The notes below the pieces were generated by a model, which did no database searches, was not told the origin of the DNA, and worked only from the letters and a program-made list of their open reading frames with translations. From Steroidobacteraceae bacterium (GTDB lineage Bacteria; Pseudomonadota; Gammaproteobacteria; Steroidobacterales; Steroidobacteraceae), in assembly GCA_019187495.1 (NCBI GenBank), contig JABAQN010000008.1, positions 1 to 40,822 on the forward strand: a stretch of 40,822 nt of DNA. The letters are read 5' to 3'. Below are positions 17,419 through 24,003 of the stretch, one piece after another (position 1 is the first letter of the stretch; every line of letters begins with the position of its first letter). The position numbers and the translations under genes are program-made.

Positions 17419-17447
17419 TTGCAAACCGGGGACCGCTTGAGTACACT
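17419..17447 (+). promoter_or_regulatory. Promoter of rplM-rpsI
   Basis: TTGCAA (17419-17424), a 17-nt spacer and TACACT (17442-17447) form a good sigma-70 promoter. The start point would be near 17454, leaving a leader of about 55 nt before rplM, unlike the short-leader genes elsewhere in the window. Confidence 0.6.
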
Positions 17448-17508
17448 TTCGGGCCTTTTTCGGACCCGCCGGCTTCCTGCCGTGCGTGGACGGTTGGAGA
17501 TCCTTGAA

Positions 17509-17937
17509 ATGACTACGGTTTTTGCCAAGCCTGCGGAGGTCCGCGGCGACTGGTTCCTGATCGACGCCGAGGGCAAGACCCTCGGGCGCCTCGCGACCCA
17601 GCTCGCGCATCGCCTGAAGGGCAAGCACAAGGCCAATTACAGCCCGCATGTCGACATGGGCGATCACCTCGTCGTCGTGAACGCCGAGAAGGTGCGCGTC
17701 ACCGGCAACAAGCTGGCCGACAAGATTTATTACCACCACACAGGCTACATCGGCGGCATCAAGTCGATCGGCCTCGAGAAGCTCCTGAAGGAGCACCCCG
17801 AGCGCGTGATCGAGATCGCCGTCAAGGGCATGCTGCCGAAGAACACACTCGGCCGGAACATGTTCCGCAAACTGCACGTGTTCGCGGGCGGCAAGCATCC
17901 GCACACCGCGCAGCAGCCGAAGCCGCTCGAGATCTGA
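17509..17937 (+). CDS. rplM: 50S ribosomal protein L13
   Basis: L13 is an early-assembly 50S protein. The 142-residue product has the full family length. It shows [15 protein letters not shown], the [20 protein letters not shown] block and [18 protein letters not shown]. The ATG at 17509 follows GGAGA by 9 nt and matches the family start; the frame stays open further upstream without similarity. rpsI follows 13 nt later, the universal L13-S9 pair. The 55-nt leader could carry autoregulation by L13, as known in E. coli, but no specific motif is claimed. Confidence 0.98.
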   Translation: MTTVFAKPAEVRGDWFLIDAEGKTLGRLATQLAHRLKGKHKANYSPHVDMGDHLVVVNAEKVRVTGNKLADKIYYHHTGYIGGIKSIGLEKLLKEHPERVIEIAVKGMLPKNTLGRNMFRKLHVFAGGKHPHTAQQPKPLEI

Positions 17938-17950
17938 GGAAACAACGAAG

Positions 17951-18343
17951 ATGCCCGCCACGCAGAATTACGGCACCGGTCGTCGCAAGACCGCCACCGC
18001 CCGCGTCTACCTGAAGCCCGGCACGGGTCGCATCACCGTCAACGCGCGCCCGGTCGACGAGTTCTTCGGCCGCGAGACCGGCCGCATGATCGTGCGCCAG
18101 CCGCTCGAAGTCGTGCAGCTCACCGGGAAGTTCGATGTCCAGGCCCATGTGTCGGGCGGCGGCATCACCGGGCAGGCCGGCGCGATCCGCCACGGCATCA
18201 CGCGCGCGCTGATCGAGTACGACGAGACGCTGCGCAAGCCGCTGCGCGCCGCCGGTTTCGTCACGCGCGATGCGCGCGAGGTCGAACGCAAGAAGGTGGG
18301 TCGCCGCAAGGCCCGCCGTGGTCCGCAGTACTCGAAGCGCTAA
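17951..18343 (+). CDS. rpsI: 30S ribosomal protein S9
   Basis: S9 is a 30S head protein whose C-terminal tail reaches the P-site tRNA anticodon. The 130-residue sequence has [34 protein letters not shown] and the conserved arginine/lysine-rich tail ending KR. A Shine-Dalgarno (GAGGAAA) precedes the ATG in the 13-nt gap from rplM. It is followed 21 nt later by tRNA-Gln, which may be co-transcribed. Confidence 0.98.
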   Translation: MPATQNYGTGRRKTATARVYLKPGTGRITVNARPVDEFFGRETGRMIVRQPLEVVQLTGKFDVQAHVSGGGITGQAGAIRHGITRALIEYDETLRKPLRAAGFVTRDAREVERKKVGRRKARRGPQYSKR

Positions 18344-18364
18344 GCTTCGCTGCGCTACCGATCT

Positions 18365-18438
18365 TGGGGGATCGTCTAGCGGTAGGACAACGGACTCTGA
18401 CTCCGTTTACCTAGGTTCGAATCCTAGTCCCCCAGCCA
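18365..18438 (+). tRNA. tRNA-Gln (anticodon CUG)
   Basis: The cloverleaf closes fully. The acceptor stem TGGGGGA (18365-18371) pairs with TCCCCCA (18428-18434), followed by discriminator G and an encoded CCA end (18436-18438). The D-loop has GGTAGGAC. The anticodon stem ACGGA/TCCGT encloses the loop CTCTGAC with anticodon CTG. The T-arm is CTAGG-TTCGAAT-CCTAG. G73 and the weak first T-A pair are glutamine identity features. Confidence 0.96.
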
Positions 18439-18443
18439 GCACG

Positions 18444-18470
18444 AAGGGCCCGTCGAGAGACGGGCCCTTT
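18444..18470 (+). terminator. Intrinsic terminator after tRNA-Gln
   Basis: An 11-bp perfect stem (18444-18454 with 18459-18469) with a GAGA loop is followed by a short T-run (TTT then G). It lies 5 nt after the tRNA CCA and would end the rplM-rpsI-tRNA unit. The U-tract is short, so efficiency is uncertain. Confidence 0.7.
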
Positions 18471-18541
18471 GTCGTCATGGCGGCGAAGTAGCATCATGTG
18501 CGCGAGGACACGGGAACGTTGGCCCGGGGGGAGTGATCGCG

Positions 18542-19141
18542 ATGAACAGGGTGTCCGCATGTCACTGGTTCGCTTTGGTTGCGGTGTTCGCACTCGTATC
18601 GGGCTGCGCCTCGCAGCCCGACATCCGGGTGACCGCCGACCCGGCGGCGAACCTCGCGACCTACCGCACTTTCAACTATGTCCAGCCGCTCGGCACCGAT
18701 CGTGAAGGGTACGAGTCGATCGTATCGGGGGCGCTGAAGGACGTGACGACGGCGGAGCTGACGCGCCGGGGCTACCGGTTGTCCGACACCCCCGATTTCC
18801 TCGTGAACTTCGGTGCGCGCCTCGACGACAAGCTGCGCGTCACTTCCACGCCTGTGGTCGGGCCGCCGCCCATCGGGTACTACCGCTATCGCCGTGGCTT
18901 CTATGATCCCTGGTTCGGCTACAACGACGTCAATGTCGACCAGTACACCGAGGGCACGCTGAACATCGATATCGTGGACGCGGCGGCGAAGCGTCTCGTG
19001 TGGGAAGCGATCGCGGTCGGGCGCGTCAACCGGCGGGACCGGGAGAAGTTGCCTGCCGTGGTGCGCGAGGTCGTGCCACAGATGCTCGCGAAATTTCCCT
19101 CGGCGGGTGGCGGACCGCCGCCGGCGCCGGGCGCGCAATAG
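18542..19141 (+). CDS. DUF4136 lipoprotein
   Basis: This 199-residue protein starts with a lipoprotein signal: a hydrophobic core and the lipobox LVSGC, with the lipidated cysteine at about residue 22. The mature part fits DUF4136: an N-terminal YRTFNY strand after VTADPAANLA, DVTTAELTRRGYRLSDTPDFLVNFGARLDDK, and a later segment in which AAKRLVWEAIAVGRVN matches the family's substrate-unknown core. The ATG at 18542 is preferred over the GTG at 18533, because a GGGGGGAG Shine-Dalgarno lies 8 nt before it. It should be anchored to the inner or outer membrane facing the periplasm. Function unknown. Confidence 0.88.
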   Translation: MNRVSACHWFALVAVFALVSGCASQPDIRVTADPAANLATYRTFNYVQPLGTDREGYESIVSGALKDVTTAELTRRGYRLSDTPDFLVNFGARLDDKLRVTSTPVVGPPPIGYYRYRRGFYDPWFGYNDVNVDQYTEGTLNIDIVDAAAKRLVWEAIAVGRVNRRDREKLPAVVREVVPQMLAKFPSAGGGPPPAPGAQ

Positions 19142-19174
19142 ATCGCCTGCGCGCCGCGCCGCGCGGGGTCACGA

Positions 19175-19831
19175 TCAGAGGGTCCTGACCCCGCTTTCAT
19201 TGCCGATGATCAATTGATCCGCCGGCCGCTGCGCGAAGAGGCCCACCGTGACGACTCCCGCGATCTGGTTGAGGTCGCGCTCGAGGCTCGGCGGATCGAG
19301 GATCTCGAGCCCGTGCACATCGAGGATCTGGTTGCCGTTGTCGGTGACGCAGTTCTCCCGCCACACCGGCTGGCCGCCCCGCGCGACGATCTCGCGCGCG
19401 ACATACGAGCGGGCCATCGGGATCACCTCGATCGGCAGCGGGAAGCGCCCGAGCACGCCGACGACCTTGCTTTCATCGACGATGCAGACGAAGCGCCGCG
19501 AGGCCGCCGCGACGATCTTCTCGCGGGTGAGGGCGGCGCCACCCCCCTTGATGAGGTACCGGTCGCGCGTCGCTTCGTCCGCCCCGTCCACATAGAGGTC
19601 GAGGGTGCCCGCATGGTTAAGGTCCATCACTTCGATGCCGAGTGCCTCGAGGCGCGCGGTCGATGCGCCCGAGCTCGAGACGGCGCCGCGGATCGCATCA
19701 CGCATCCGCCCGAGTCCGTCGATGAAGAAATTCACCGTCGATCCGGTGCCGACCCCGATGATCGAGCCGCGTGCGACCAGCGCCAGCGCAGCCTCCGCGG
19801 CCCTTTGTTTTCCGGCATTTCCTGCACTCAT
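19175..19831 (-). CDS. rpiA: Ribose-5-phosphate isomerase A
   Basis: RpiA interconverts ribose-5-phosphate and ribulose-5-phosphate. The 218-residue protein (family about 219) shows the phosphate loop [13 protein letters not shown] (about residues 26-38), the catalytic DGADEA and the active-site lysine in [12 protein letters not shown], with the glutamate nearby. The ATG at 19831 matches the family N-terminus and is preceded by an AGGA-type ribosome-binding site; the open frame extends upstream without similarity. It converges on the DUF4136 gene with a 33-nt gap. Confidence 0.96.
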   Translation of the reverse strand: MSAGNAGKQRAAEAALALVARGSIIGVGTGSTVNFFIDGLGRMRDAIRGAVSSSGASTARLEALGIEVMDLNHAGTLDLYVDGADEATRDRYLIKGGGAALTREKIVAAASRRFVCIVDESKVVGVLGRFPLPIEVIPMARSYVAREIVARGGQPVWRENCVTDNGNQILDVHGLEILDPPSLERDLNQIAGVVTVGLFAQRPADQLIIGNESGVRTL

Positions 19832-19871
19832 CGTCCTGTCTGCTCCCCTCGACCGACTCCCGAAAACGACT

Positions 19872-19891
19872 GTGCCCGCTTGCGCGGGCAC
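19872..19891 (-). terminator. Hairpin downstream of the Lys/Ala peptide gene
   Basis: An 8-bp stem (GTGCCCGC with GCGGGCAC) closes on a GCAA tetraloop when read on the minus strand. A TTTT run follows about 6 nt later. It could terminate the transcript of the 16-codon gene, or be an intergenic repeat of the common GC-hairpin type. Confidence 0.4.
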
Positions 19892-19957
19892 CAGTAGTCA
19901 TCTCTTCGAAGCCGGCGAGCGAGGAAGGTCTTTCCACGCCCGCCGAAGCTTTAGGCC

Positions 19958-20008
19958 TTATTTCTTCTTCGCAGCTTTCTTCTTGGCCTTCTTCTTGGCT
20001 TTCGCCAT
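19958..20008 (-). CDS. 16-residue Lys/Ala peptide gene
   Basis: A complete tiny gene of 17 codons encodes a peptide made only of Met, Ala and Lys: MAKAKKKAKKKAAKKK, then TAA. Ten of its 16 residues are lysine, as in the tails of bacterial histone H1-like proteins such as AlgP, but here nothing else is attached. AGGAGA (20019-20014) lies 5 nt before the ATG. A promoter (TTGTAA, 16-nt spacer, TATACT) predicts a leader of about 25 nt, and a CRP-type palindrome lies further upstream. A function in nucleic-acid binding is a guess; the locus could alternatively be a small RNA with an incidental frame. Confidence 0.6.
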   Translation of the reverse strand: MAKAKKKAKKKAAKKK

Positions 20009-20039
20009 GAGAGTCTCCTGTTGGGTTAGTCCGGGGTCG

Positions 20040-20067
20040 AGTATATACACGCCCATTCAAATTACAA
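20040..20067 (-). promoter_or_regulatory. Sigma-70 promoter of the Lys/Ala peptide gene
   Basis: On the minus strand TTGTAA (20067-20062), a 16-nt spacer and TATACT (20045-20040) form the promoter. The start point would be near 20033. This AT-rich patch stands out from the GC-rich surroundings. Confidence 0.6.
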
Positions 20068-20089
20068 GCAAGAGTGCTTGCATCGACGC

Positions 20090-20107
20090 GCGTGATCTGC
20101 ATCACGC
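20090..20107. promoter_or_regulatory. CRP/Vfr-type binding site
   Basis: The 18-nt palindrome GCGTGATCTGCATCACGC has the GTGA-N6-TCAC core. It differs from the ideal E. coli CRP core only in the central bases and outermost positions. Its centre lies roughly 60-66 bp upstream of the predicted start of the Lys/Ala gene, near the class I activation position. The CRP-like regulator at 15896-16648 keeps the recognition-helix residues for this core. Confidence 0.55.
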
Positions 20108-20121
20108 AATCGCCCCGCCAC

Positions 20122-20586
20122 TCACTCGAGCGAGAGGATGAAGGCGAAGTGCGCCGCGCTGACGGGCATCACGGAGAGTCGATTGCCCCGTTGCAGCAGC
20201 GGCAGCCTCGCGAGTGCGCGCGTCGCGTGCTGCCGAAGTTCCGTGAGCGTGATCACCCGCGCCAGTCTTCGTTCGAGTTGCACGTCGACCGCATACCAGC
20301 GCGGCTGTGCGGGGTCGCTGCCCTCGTCGTAGTGCGGGTGCCTGCGATCGAAGGCCGTGGGATCGGGGTAGCCCGCGCGCACGACGCGCATCAGCGCCAC
20401 GATGCCGGGCATGTCGCAGCTCGAGTGATAGAGGAAGGCCCGGTCACCCTTCGCGAATTCGTCGCGCAGCATGTTCCGGGCCTGGTAATTGCGAACGCCA
20501 TCCCACATCGACGTGCGCTTCGGCGCGCGGGCGAGATCCAGGATGCCGAAGGTGGAGGGCTCGGTCTTCATCAGCCAGTGGTTCAT
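20122..20586 (-). CDS. EVE domain-containing protein
   Basis: The 154-residue protein is a stand-alone EVE domain (PUA-like fold, relative of human THYN1 and YTH domains). It opens with the signature WLMKTEPSTFGILDL, continues with WDGVRNYQARNMLRDEFAKGD, the aromatic FLYHSSCDMPGIVALMRV strand region and YAVDVQLE. EVE domains bind modified bases in DNA or RNA; the substrate of stand-alone bacterial members is not settled. It is downstream of ygfA on the same strand, separated by the second palindrome, and probably shares its transcript if that hairpin does not terminate. Confidence 0.9.
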   Translation of the reverse strand: MNHWLMKTEPSTFGILDLARAPKRTSMWDGVRNYQARNMLRDEFAKGDRAFLYHSSCDMPGIVALMRVVRAGYPDPTAFDRRHPHYDEGSDPAQPRWYAVDVQLERRLARVITLTELRQHATRALARLPLLQRGNRLSVMPVSAAHFAFILSLE

Positions 20587-20600
20587 GGAGTCAGGGATCC

Positions 20601-20678
20601 TGGTGCCGGGCTTTCGGTTGTTCGGTTATTTTGGCGCGGCCGCGCCAAAATAACCGAACAACCGAAAGCCCGGCACCA
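20601..20678. repeat. Palindromic repeat element, copy 2 (perfect 78-bp palindrome)
   Basis: Bases 20601-20678 form one perfect inverted repeat with no spacer, the centre being GCGCGGCCGCGC. The outer 31 nt of each arm are identical to copy 1 at 4855-4926. It overlaps the 3' end of ygfA: the last 16 codons and the TAA stop of that gene lie in it. It ends 14 nt before the EVE start. Confidence 0.95.
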
Positions 20679-21252
20679 TGCGGACCAGGCCGCGCTCCGT
20701 GATGACGGCATCGAGTCGCAGGTCGTGGCTCGTCGCCGGGAGTGCCTCGACTTGCTGGCAGGCGAACGCGATGCCGATGAGCCTCGGGCGCGAGGGATGC
20801 CAGCGATGGCGGCGAAAGGCGAACGCGCGATCGTAATAGCCGCCCCCCATGCCGAGCCGCACGCCGCGTGCGTCGAAACCGACGAGGGGTACCAGCACGA
20901 TGTCGAGTTCGACCGCTCGCACCGTGGGCGCGGTGCGCGAGGGTTCGGTGATGCCGTAGCGATTGACGCGATCGGCGCCAGCCGCCGCCGCGAATGCGAG
21001 CCGTCGCTGCCGGTAGCTCGCGATCCGCGGCAGATAGACCCGCGCGCCGCGCCGCGCCAGCTCGTCCAGGGCGAATGACAGGTCGGGTTCTTCGGGCAGC
21101 GCCGCATAGGCGGCGATGCGCCGGCCGCGGATACTCGACCCCAGCGCGCGCAGGACCTCGAGGGCGATCGCGCGCGACAGGCGGGCGCGATCGCGTGCGC
21201 CCAGGGCACGACGCCGGCTGCGCAGTGCGCTGCGGATTTCGCTACGGGTCAT
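20626..21252 (-). CDS. ygfA: 5-formyltetrahydrofolate cyclo-ligase (YgfA)
   Basis: YgfA uses ATP to convert 5-formyl-THF to 5,10-methenyl-THF, removing an inhibitor of folate enzymes. The 208-residue protein starts at the ATG at 21252 with the family head MTRSEIRSALRSRRRAL. It has the substrate loop LVPLVGFDARGVRLGMGGGYYDR (written here as the PLVGFD and LGMGGGYYDR motifs) and the late HDLRLDAVITERG block, where the family normally ends. The final residues VPGFRLFGYFGAAAPK and the stop come from palindromic repeat copy 2, so the C-terminus has been replaced or extended by the repeat. It lies directly after 6S RNA, a conserved gammaproteobacterial arrangement. Confidence 0.93.
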   Translation of the reverse strand: MTRSEIRSALRSRRRALGARDRARLSRAIALEVLRALGSSIRGRRIAAYAALPEEPDLSFALDELARRGARVYLPRIASYRQRRLAFAAAAGADRVNRYGITEPSRTAPTVRAVELDIVLVPLVGFDARGVRLGMGGGYYDRAFAFRRHRWHPSRPRLIGIAFACQQVEALPATSHDLRLDAVITERGLVRMVPGFRLFGYFGAAAPK

Positions 21253-21269
21253 CGAAGGCGGAAGAGCAA

Positions 21270-21458
21270 GGCGCCACCCGCCTGTGCCGGTGCCGGCCGT
21301 TGCTCTCGACCTGAGCAACAGGTGGGGCGCGGTGCGGCAGGTAAGGCTTTCCGTGTGGACGGACATGCACAATGCTGCCGGCAAGCCAGATGCCCCATGG
21401 GTGTACCAATTAGGGTCGAGGGTAACCCGGCCGACTGTCGAACACCGCAGGTGGCGCC
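21270..21458 (-). ncRNA. ssrS: 6S RNA (SsrS)
   Basis: This 189-nt minus-strand gap between zapA and ygfA is where Gammaproteobacteria carry ssrS. The ends form the long closing stem (GGCGCCACC with GGTGGCGCC). Inside are blocks matching E. coli 6S RNA: GGTGTTCG near the 5' end followed by GTCGGCC, and GTCCGTCC with GCCTTA in the 3' half. A -10-like TAGAGT at 21470-21465 places the start at about 21458. 6S RNA mimics an open promoter and traps sigma-70 RNA polymerase in stationary phase. ygfA downstream is typically co-transcribed. Exact ends are estimated from the stem. Confidence 0.87.
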
Positions 21459-21464
21459 AAGTAC

Positions 21465-21470
21465 ACTCTA
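21465..21470 (-). promoter_or_regulatory. -10 element of 6S RNA
   Basis: TAGAGT on the minus strand ends 6 nt before the closing-stem start of 6S RNA. No good -35 at the expected distance is seen. Confidence 0.5.
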
Positions 21471-21495
21471 CACGAGCCGTACCGGGTGCACGACC

Positions 21496-21813
21496 TCAAA
21501 GTTCGAGTTGCTGGCCTTCGGCGAGCGCCGATTCGACCCGCTCGCGCAACGCGCGCACCCGACCGCCGAAATCCTGGTCGAGCTTCTGCCCCTGGTTGCG
21601 CACCCGCAGCAGTTCGTTCGCGAGATTGAGCGCCGCCATCACCGCGATGCGATCGAGCCCGACCACTTTGCCGCTGTCGCGGATCTCGCGCATTTTCGAA
21701 TTGAGATACTCGGCGGAATCGAGGAGGTCCGAGCGCTCATCATAGGGGCAGGCGACGAAGTATTCCTTCTCGAGGATCCGCACGCTGATGCGCGCGACTT
21801 CGCGTTCGCTCAT
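21496..21813 (-). CDS. zapA: Cell division protein ZapA
   Basis: ZapA binds and cross-links FtsZ filaments at the division ring. The 105-residue protein shows the N-terminal globular head (VARISVRILEKEYFVACP with DERSDLLDSAEYLN), DRIAVMAALNLANELL and a C-terminal coiled coil (about residues 65-105). Its ATG overlaps the stop of the upstream coiled-coil gene by 4 nt. 6S RNA follows 37 nt downstream. The zapA-ssrS-ygfA order is a landmark of the class. Confidence 0.95.
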   Translation of the reverse strand: MSEREVARISVRILEKEYFVACPYDERSDLLDSAEYLNSKMREIRDSGKVVGLDRIAVMAALNLANELLRVRNQGQKLDQDFGGRVRALRERVESALAEGQQLEL

Positions 21814-22040
21814 GCGCCGTGCTCCAGGGTCTTCAGCCGGCCGATCATCGCCTCGACCCGCGTGCGCACCTGCTCGTTCTTCTGCACGAGCGCAGCGCGC
21901 TCCGTGGCGAGCAGATCCTGCCGCTGGCGCAGCGCGCGGTTCTCCTCGCGCAACCGGCCGATGATCGCCACGAGCTCATCGACCCGTTTTTCGAGCCGGC
22001 GCAGTTCGGTATCGATCGGGGGCTTGGTGTTTTCACTCAT
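21810..22040 (-). CDS. Small coiled-coil protein (TIGR02449 type, ZapB-like)
   Basis: The 76-residue protein is almost entirely a coiled coil, with heptads from LRRLEKRVDELVAIIGRL through LKTLEHGA. It fits the TIGR02449 family found upstream of zapA in many Gammaproteobacteria and resembles ZapB in length and structure; a division-site role is inferred from context. It overlaps zapA by 4 nt (translational coupling). CATAGT ends 6 nt before its ATG, with no Shine-Dalgarno, so the transcript is probably leaderless. The start is 66 nt from the divergent ygfB start. Confidence 0.8.
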   Translation of the reverse strand: MSENTKPPIDTELRRLEKRVDELVAIIGRLREENRALRQRQDLLATERAALVQKNEQVRTRVEAMIGRLKTLEHGA

Positions 22041-22046
22041 GGATCG

Positions 22047-22052
22047 ACTATG
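22047..22052 (-). promoter_or_regulatory. Putative -10 for the zapA operon
   Basis: CATAGT on the minus strand ends 6 nt before the ATG at 22040. It faces the ygfB promoter 43 nt away. Confidence 0.4.
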
Positions 22053-22094
22053 AACCGCACCGCGCAGCCGGTCAATCGCAGCGGCGCCTTGAGG

Positions 22095-22100
22095 CATAAT
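22095..22100 (+). promoter_or_regulatory. Putative -10 for ygfB-pepP-ubiH-ubiI
   Basis: CATAAT ends 6 nt before the ATG at 22107. The gap GCGCGC has no Shine-Dalgarno, which again suggests a leaderless transcript. Confidence 0.5.
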
Positions 22101-22106
22101 GCGCGC

Positions 22107-22664
22107 ATGATCGCGGCGGGCTATGAGGAACTGCAACGCATTCTCGGGGATGCGCAGGGGCTCACTGATGCGGCAGAGGCGCACGGCACCCTCGCCGGGG
22201 CACTGTGCGCCGCCGGCGCCTATCGGCTCGACGACTGGCTCGGCGAAATCCTGCCCGACGCCCGCATCGACCGGCTGGCGCGCGAGTCGTGCCGGGCCTT
22301 CTTCGATTCGACCGCCCAGGCGCTCGGCGGCGCGGACATGGCCTTCGAGGTGTTGCTGCCCGGCGACGAGCAGCCGATCGACGAGCGTGCCGCCGCGCTC
22401 GGACTCTGGTGCCAGGGCTTTCTCTACGGCCTCGGCACGAGCGCGATCGACGATGTGACCCGCCTTCCCGGCGAAGTCGGCGAGCTCGTTCGGGACCTCT
22501 CGGAAATCACCCGGATCGGGGTCGACGGCGCGGAAAGCATCGAGACCAACGAGAGCGCCTACGCGGAACTCGTCGAGTTCGTGCGCGTCGGTGTGCAGGT
22601 GCTGTTCGAGGAGCTGGCGCCGTTTCGCACCGCACCGCCGCCCGCCGGCGAATCCCTGCATTGA
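22107..22664 (+). CDS. ygfB: UPF0149 family protein YgfB
   Basis: YgfB belongs to UPF0149; in Pseudomonas it is known to modulate antibiotic-resistance genes by acting on a transcriptional regulator, but a general function is unproven. The 185-residue helical protein shows the family head (YEELQRILGDAQGL then EAHGTLAGALCA), LGLWCQGFLYGLG (about residues 97-109) and a C-terminal YAELVEFVRVGVQVLFEEL helix. The ATG at 22107 fits both the family N-terminus and the -10 6 nt upstream. It begins the conserved cluster ygfB-pepP-ubiH-ubiI, with pepP 13 nt downstream. Confidence 0.9.
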   Translation: MIAAGYEELQRILGDAQGLTDAAEAHGTLAGALCAAGAYRLDDWLGEILPDARIDRLARESCRAFFDSTAQALGGADMAFEVLLPGDEQPIDERAAALGLWCQGFLYGLGTSAIDDVTRLPGEVGELVRDLSEITRIGVDGAESIETNESAYAELVEFVRVGVQVLFEELAPFRTAPPPAGESLH

Positions 22665-22677
22665 TCGCCCGCAATCC

Positions 22678-24003
22678 ATGGCAAGACTGAAAGCCATCCC
22701 GCGCGCGGAGTTCACGCGCCGTCGCCGGCAGCTGATGCGCCAGATGGGTCGCGATTCGATCGCGATCGTGCCCGCGGCACCCGTCCGCCTGCGCAACAAC
22801 GATGTCGAGTACGCCTACCGGCAGGACAGCGACTTCCATTACCTGACGGGGTTCGATGAGCCGGATTCGGTCGCGATCCTGATACCGGGGCGCGCACAGG
22901 CGGAGTACGTGCTGTTCGTGCGCGACCGCGACCCGGCGCGCGAGACCTGGGACGGACGCCGCGCAGGCCCCGCGGGCGCGACGGCCGATTACGACGCCGA
23001 CGATGCGTTTCCGATCGGCGACATCGACGAGATCCTGCCCGGGCTGCTCGAAAACCGGGAGAAGGTCTATTACGCGATGGGCGTGCGGCCGGACTTCGAC
23101 CAGCGGGTCGTCGGCTGGGTGAACGGCCTGCGGGCGCAGGCCAAGCACGGCCGGCACCCCCCGCAGGAAATGGTCGCCCTCGATCACGTGCTGCACGACA
23201 TGCGCCTCTACAAGAGCCGCGCCGAACTCGAGATGATGCGCGAGGCGGCGAGGATCGCCGCCGCGGCCCATGTGCGCGCGATGCGCCATTGCGAGCCCGA
23301 GCGGTTTGAATATGAACTGGCCGCGGAGATTTCGCACGAGTTCCATCGCCACAATGCCGGGCATTCGTACCTGCCGATCGTCGGCGGCGGCGAGAACGCC
23401 TGCATCCTGCACTATCGCGAGAACGACGGTCAGTTGCGCGCCGGCGACTTGCTGCTGATCGACGCCGGTTGCGAGTACCAGAGTTACGCGTCCGACATCA
23501 CGCGCACCTTTCCCGTGGATGGCCGTTACACGCCGGCGCAGCGCGCGGTCTACGACATCGTGCTCGAGGCGAACCTCGCCGCGATCGCGAAAGTGCGGCC
23601 GGGGAACCACTGGAACGAACCGCACGATGCGGCGGTGCGGGTGATCACGCAGGGGCTCGTGCGGCTCGGGTTGCTGAAGGGGCGGGTGCCCGCGCTCGAG
23701 AAGGCCGGGGCCTACAAGCGCTTTTTCATGCACCGCACGGGCCACTGGCTCGGCATGGACGTGCACGATGTCGGCGACTACAAGATCGGCGACGAATGGC
23801 GCGTATTCGAGCCCGGCATGGTGCTGACGATCGAGCCCGGCATCTACATCCCGGCGGGCACGCGTGGCGCGCCCAAGCGGCTGCGCGGCATCGGTGTGCG
23901 CATCGAGGACGACGTCGTCGTGACGAAGAGCGGCTGCGAGGTGCTCACCGACGGCGTGCCGAAACAGGCGGCCGAGATCGAGGCCCTGATGGAGGCGGCG
24001 TGA
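22678..24003 (+). CDS. pepP: Xaa-Pro aminopeptidase PepP
   Basis: PepP removes an N-terminal residue preceding proline and is a pita-bread dimanganese enzyme. At 441 residues it has exactly the length of E. coli PepP. The N-terminal half carries DSDFHYLTGFDEPD. The metal ligands are visible in the catalytic half: DAGCEYQSYASDITRTFP (two Asp), HRTGHWLGMDVHDVG (His), LTIEPGIYIP (Glu) and GVRIEDDVVVT (Glu). Its stop overlaps the ubiH GTG start. Confidence 0.96.
   Translation: MARLKAIPRAEFTRRRRQLMRQMGRDSIAIVPAAPVRLRNNDVEYAYRQDSDFHYLTGFDEPDSVAILIPGRAQAEYVLFVRDRDPARETWDGRRAGPAGATADYDADDAFPIGDIDEILPGLLENREKVYYAMGVRPDFDQRVVGWVNGLRAQAKHGRHPPQEMVALDHVLHDMRLYKSRAELEMMREAARIAAAAHVRAMRHCEPERFEYELAAEISHEFHRHNAGHSYLPIVGGGENACILHYRENDGQLRAGDLLLIDAGCEYQSYASDITRTFPVDGRYTPAQRAVYDIVLEANLAAIAKVRPGNHWNEPHDAAVRVITQGLVRLGLLKGRVPALEKAGAYKRFFMHRTGHWLGMDVHDVGDYKIGDEWRVFEPGMVLTIEPGIYIPAGTRGAPKRLRGIGVRIEDDVVVTKSGCEVLTDGVPKQAAEIEALMEAA

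Noticed and set aside
19165..19192. Inverted repeat GGGGTCA/TGACCCC between the DUF4136 gene and rpiA
   Set aside because: Only a 7-bp stem with a 14-nt loop and no T-run, partly inside rpiA. Too weak to call a terminator or repeat.
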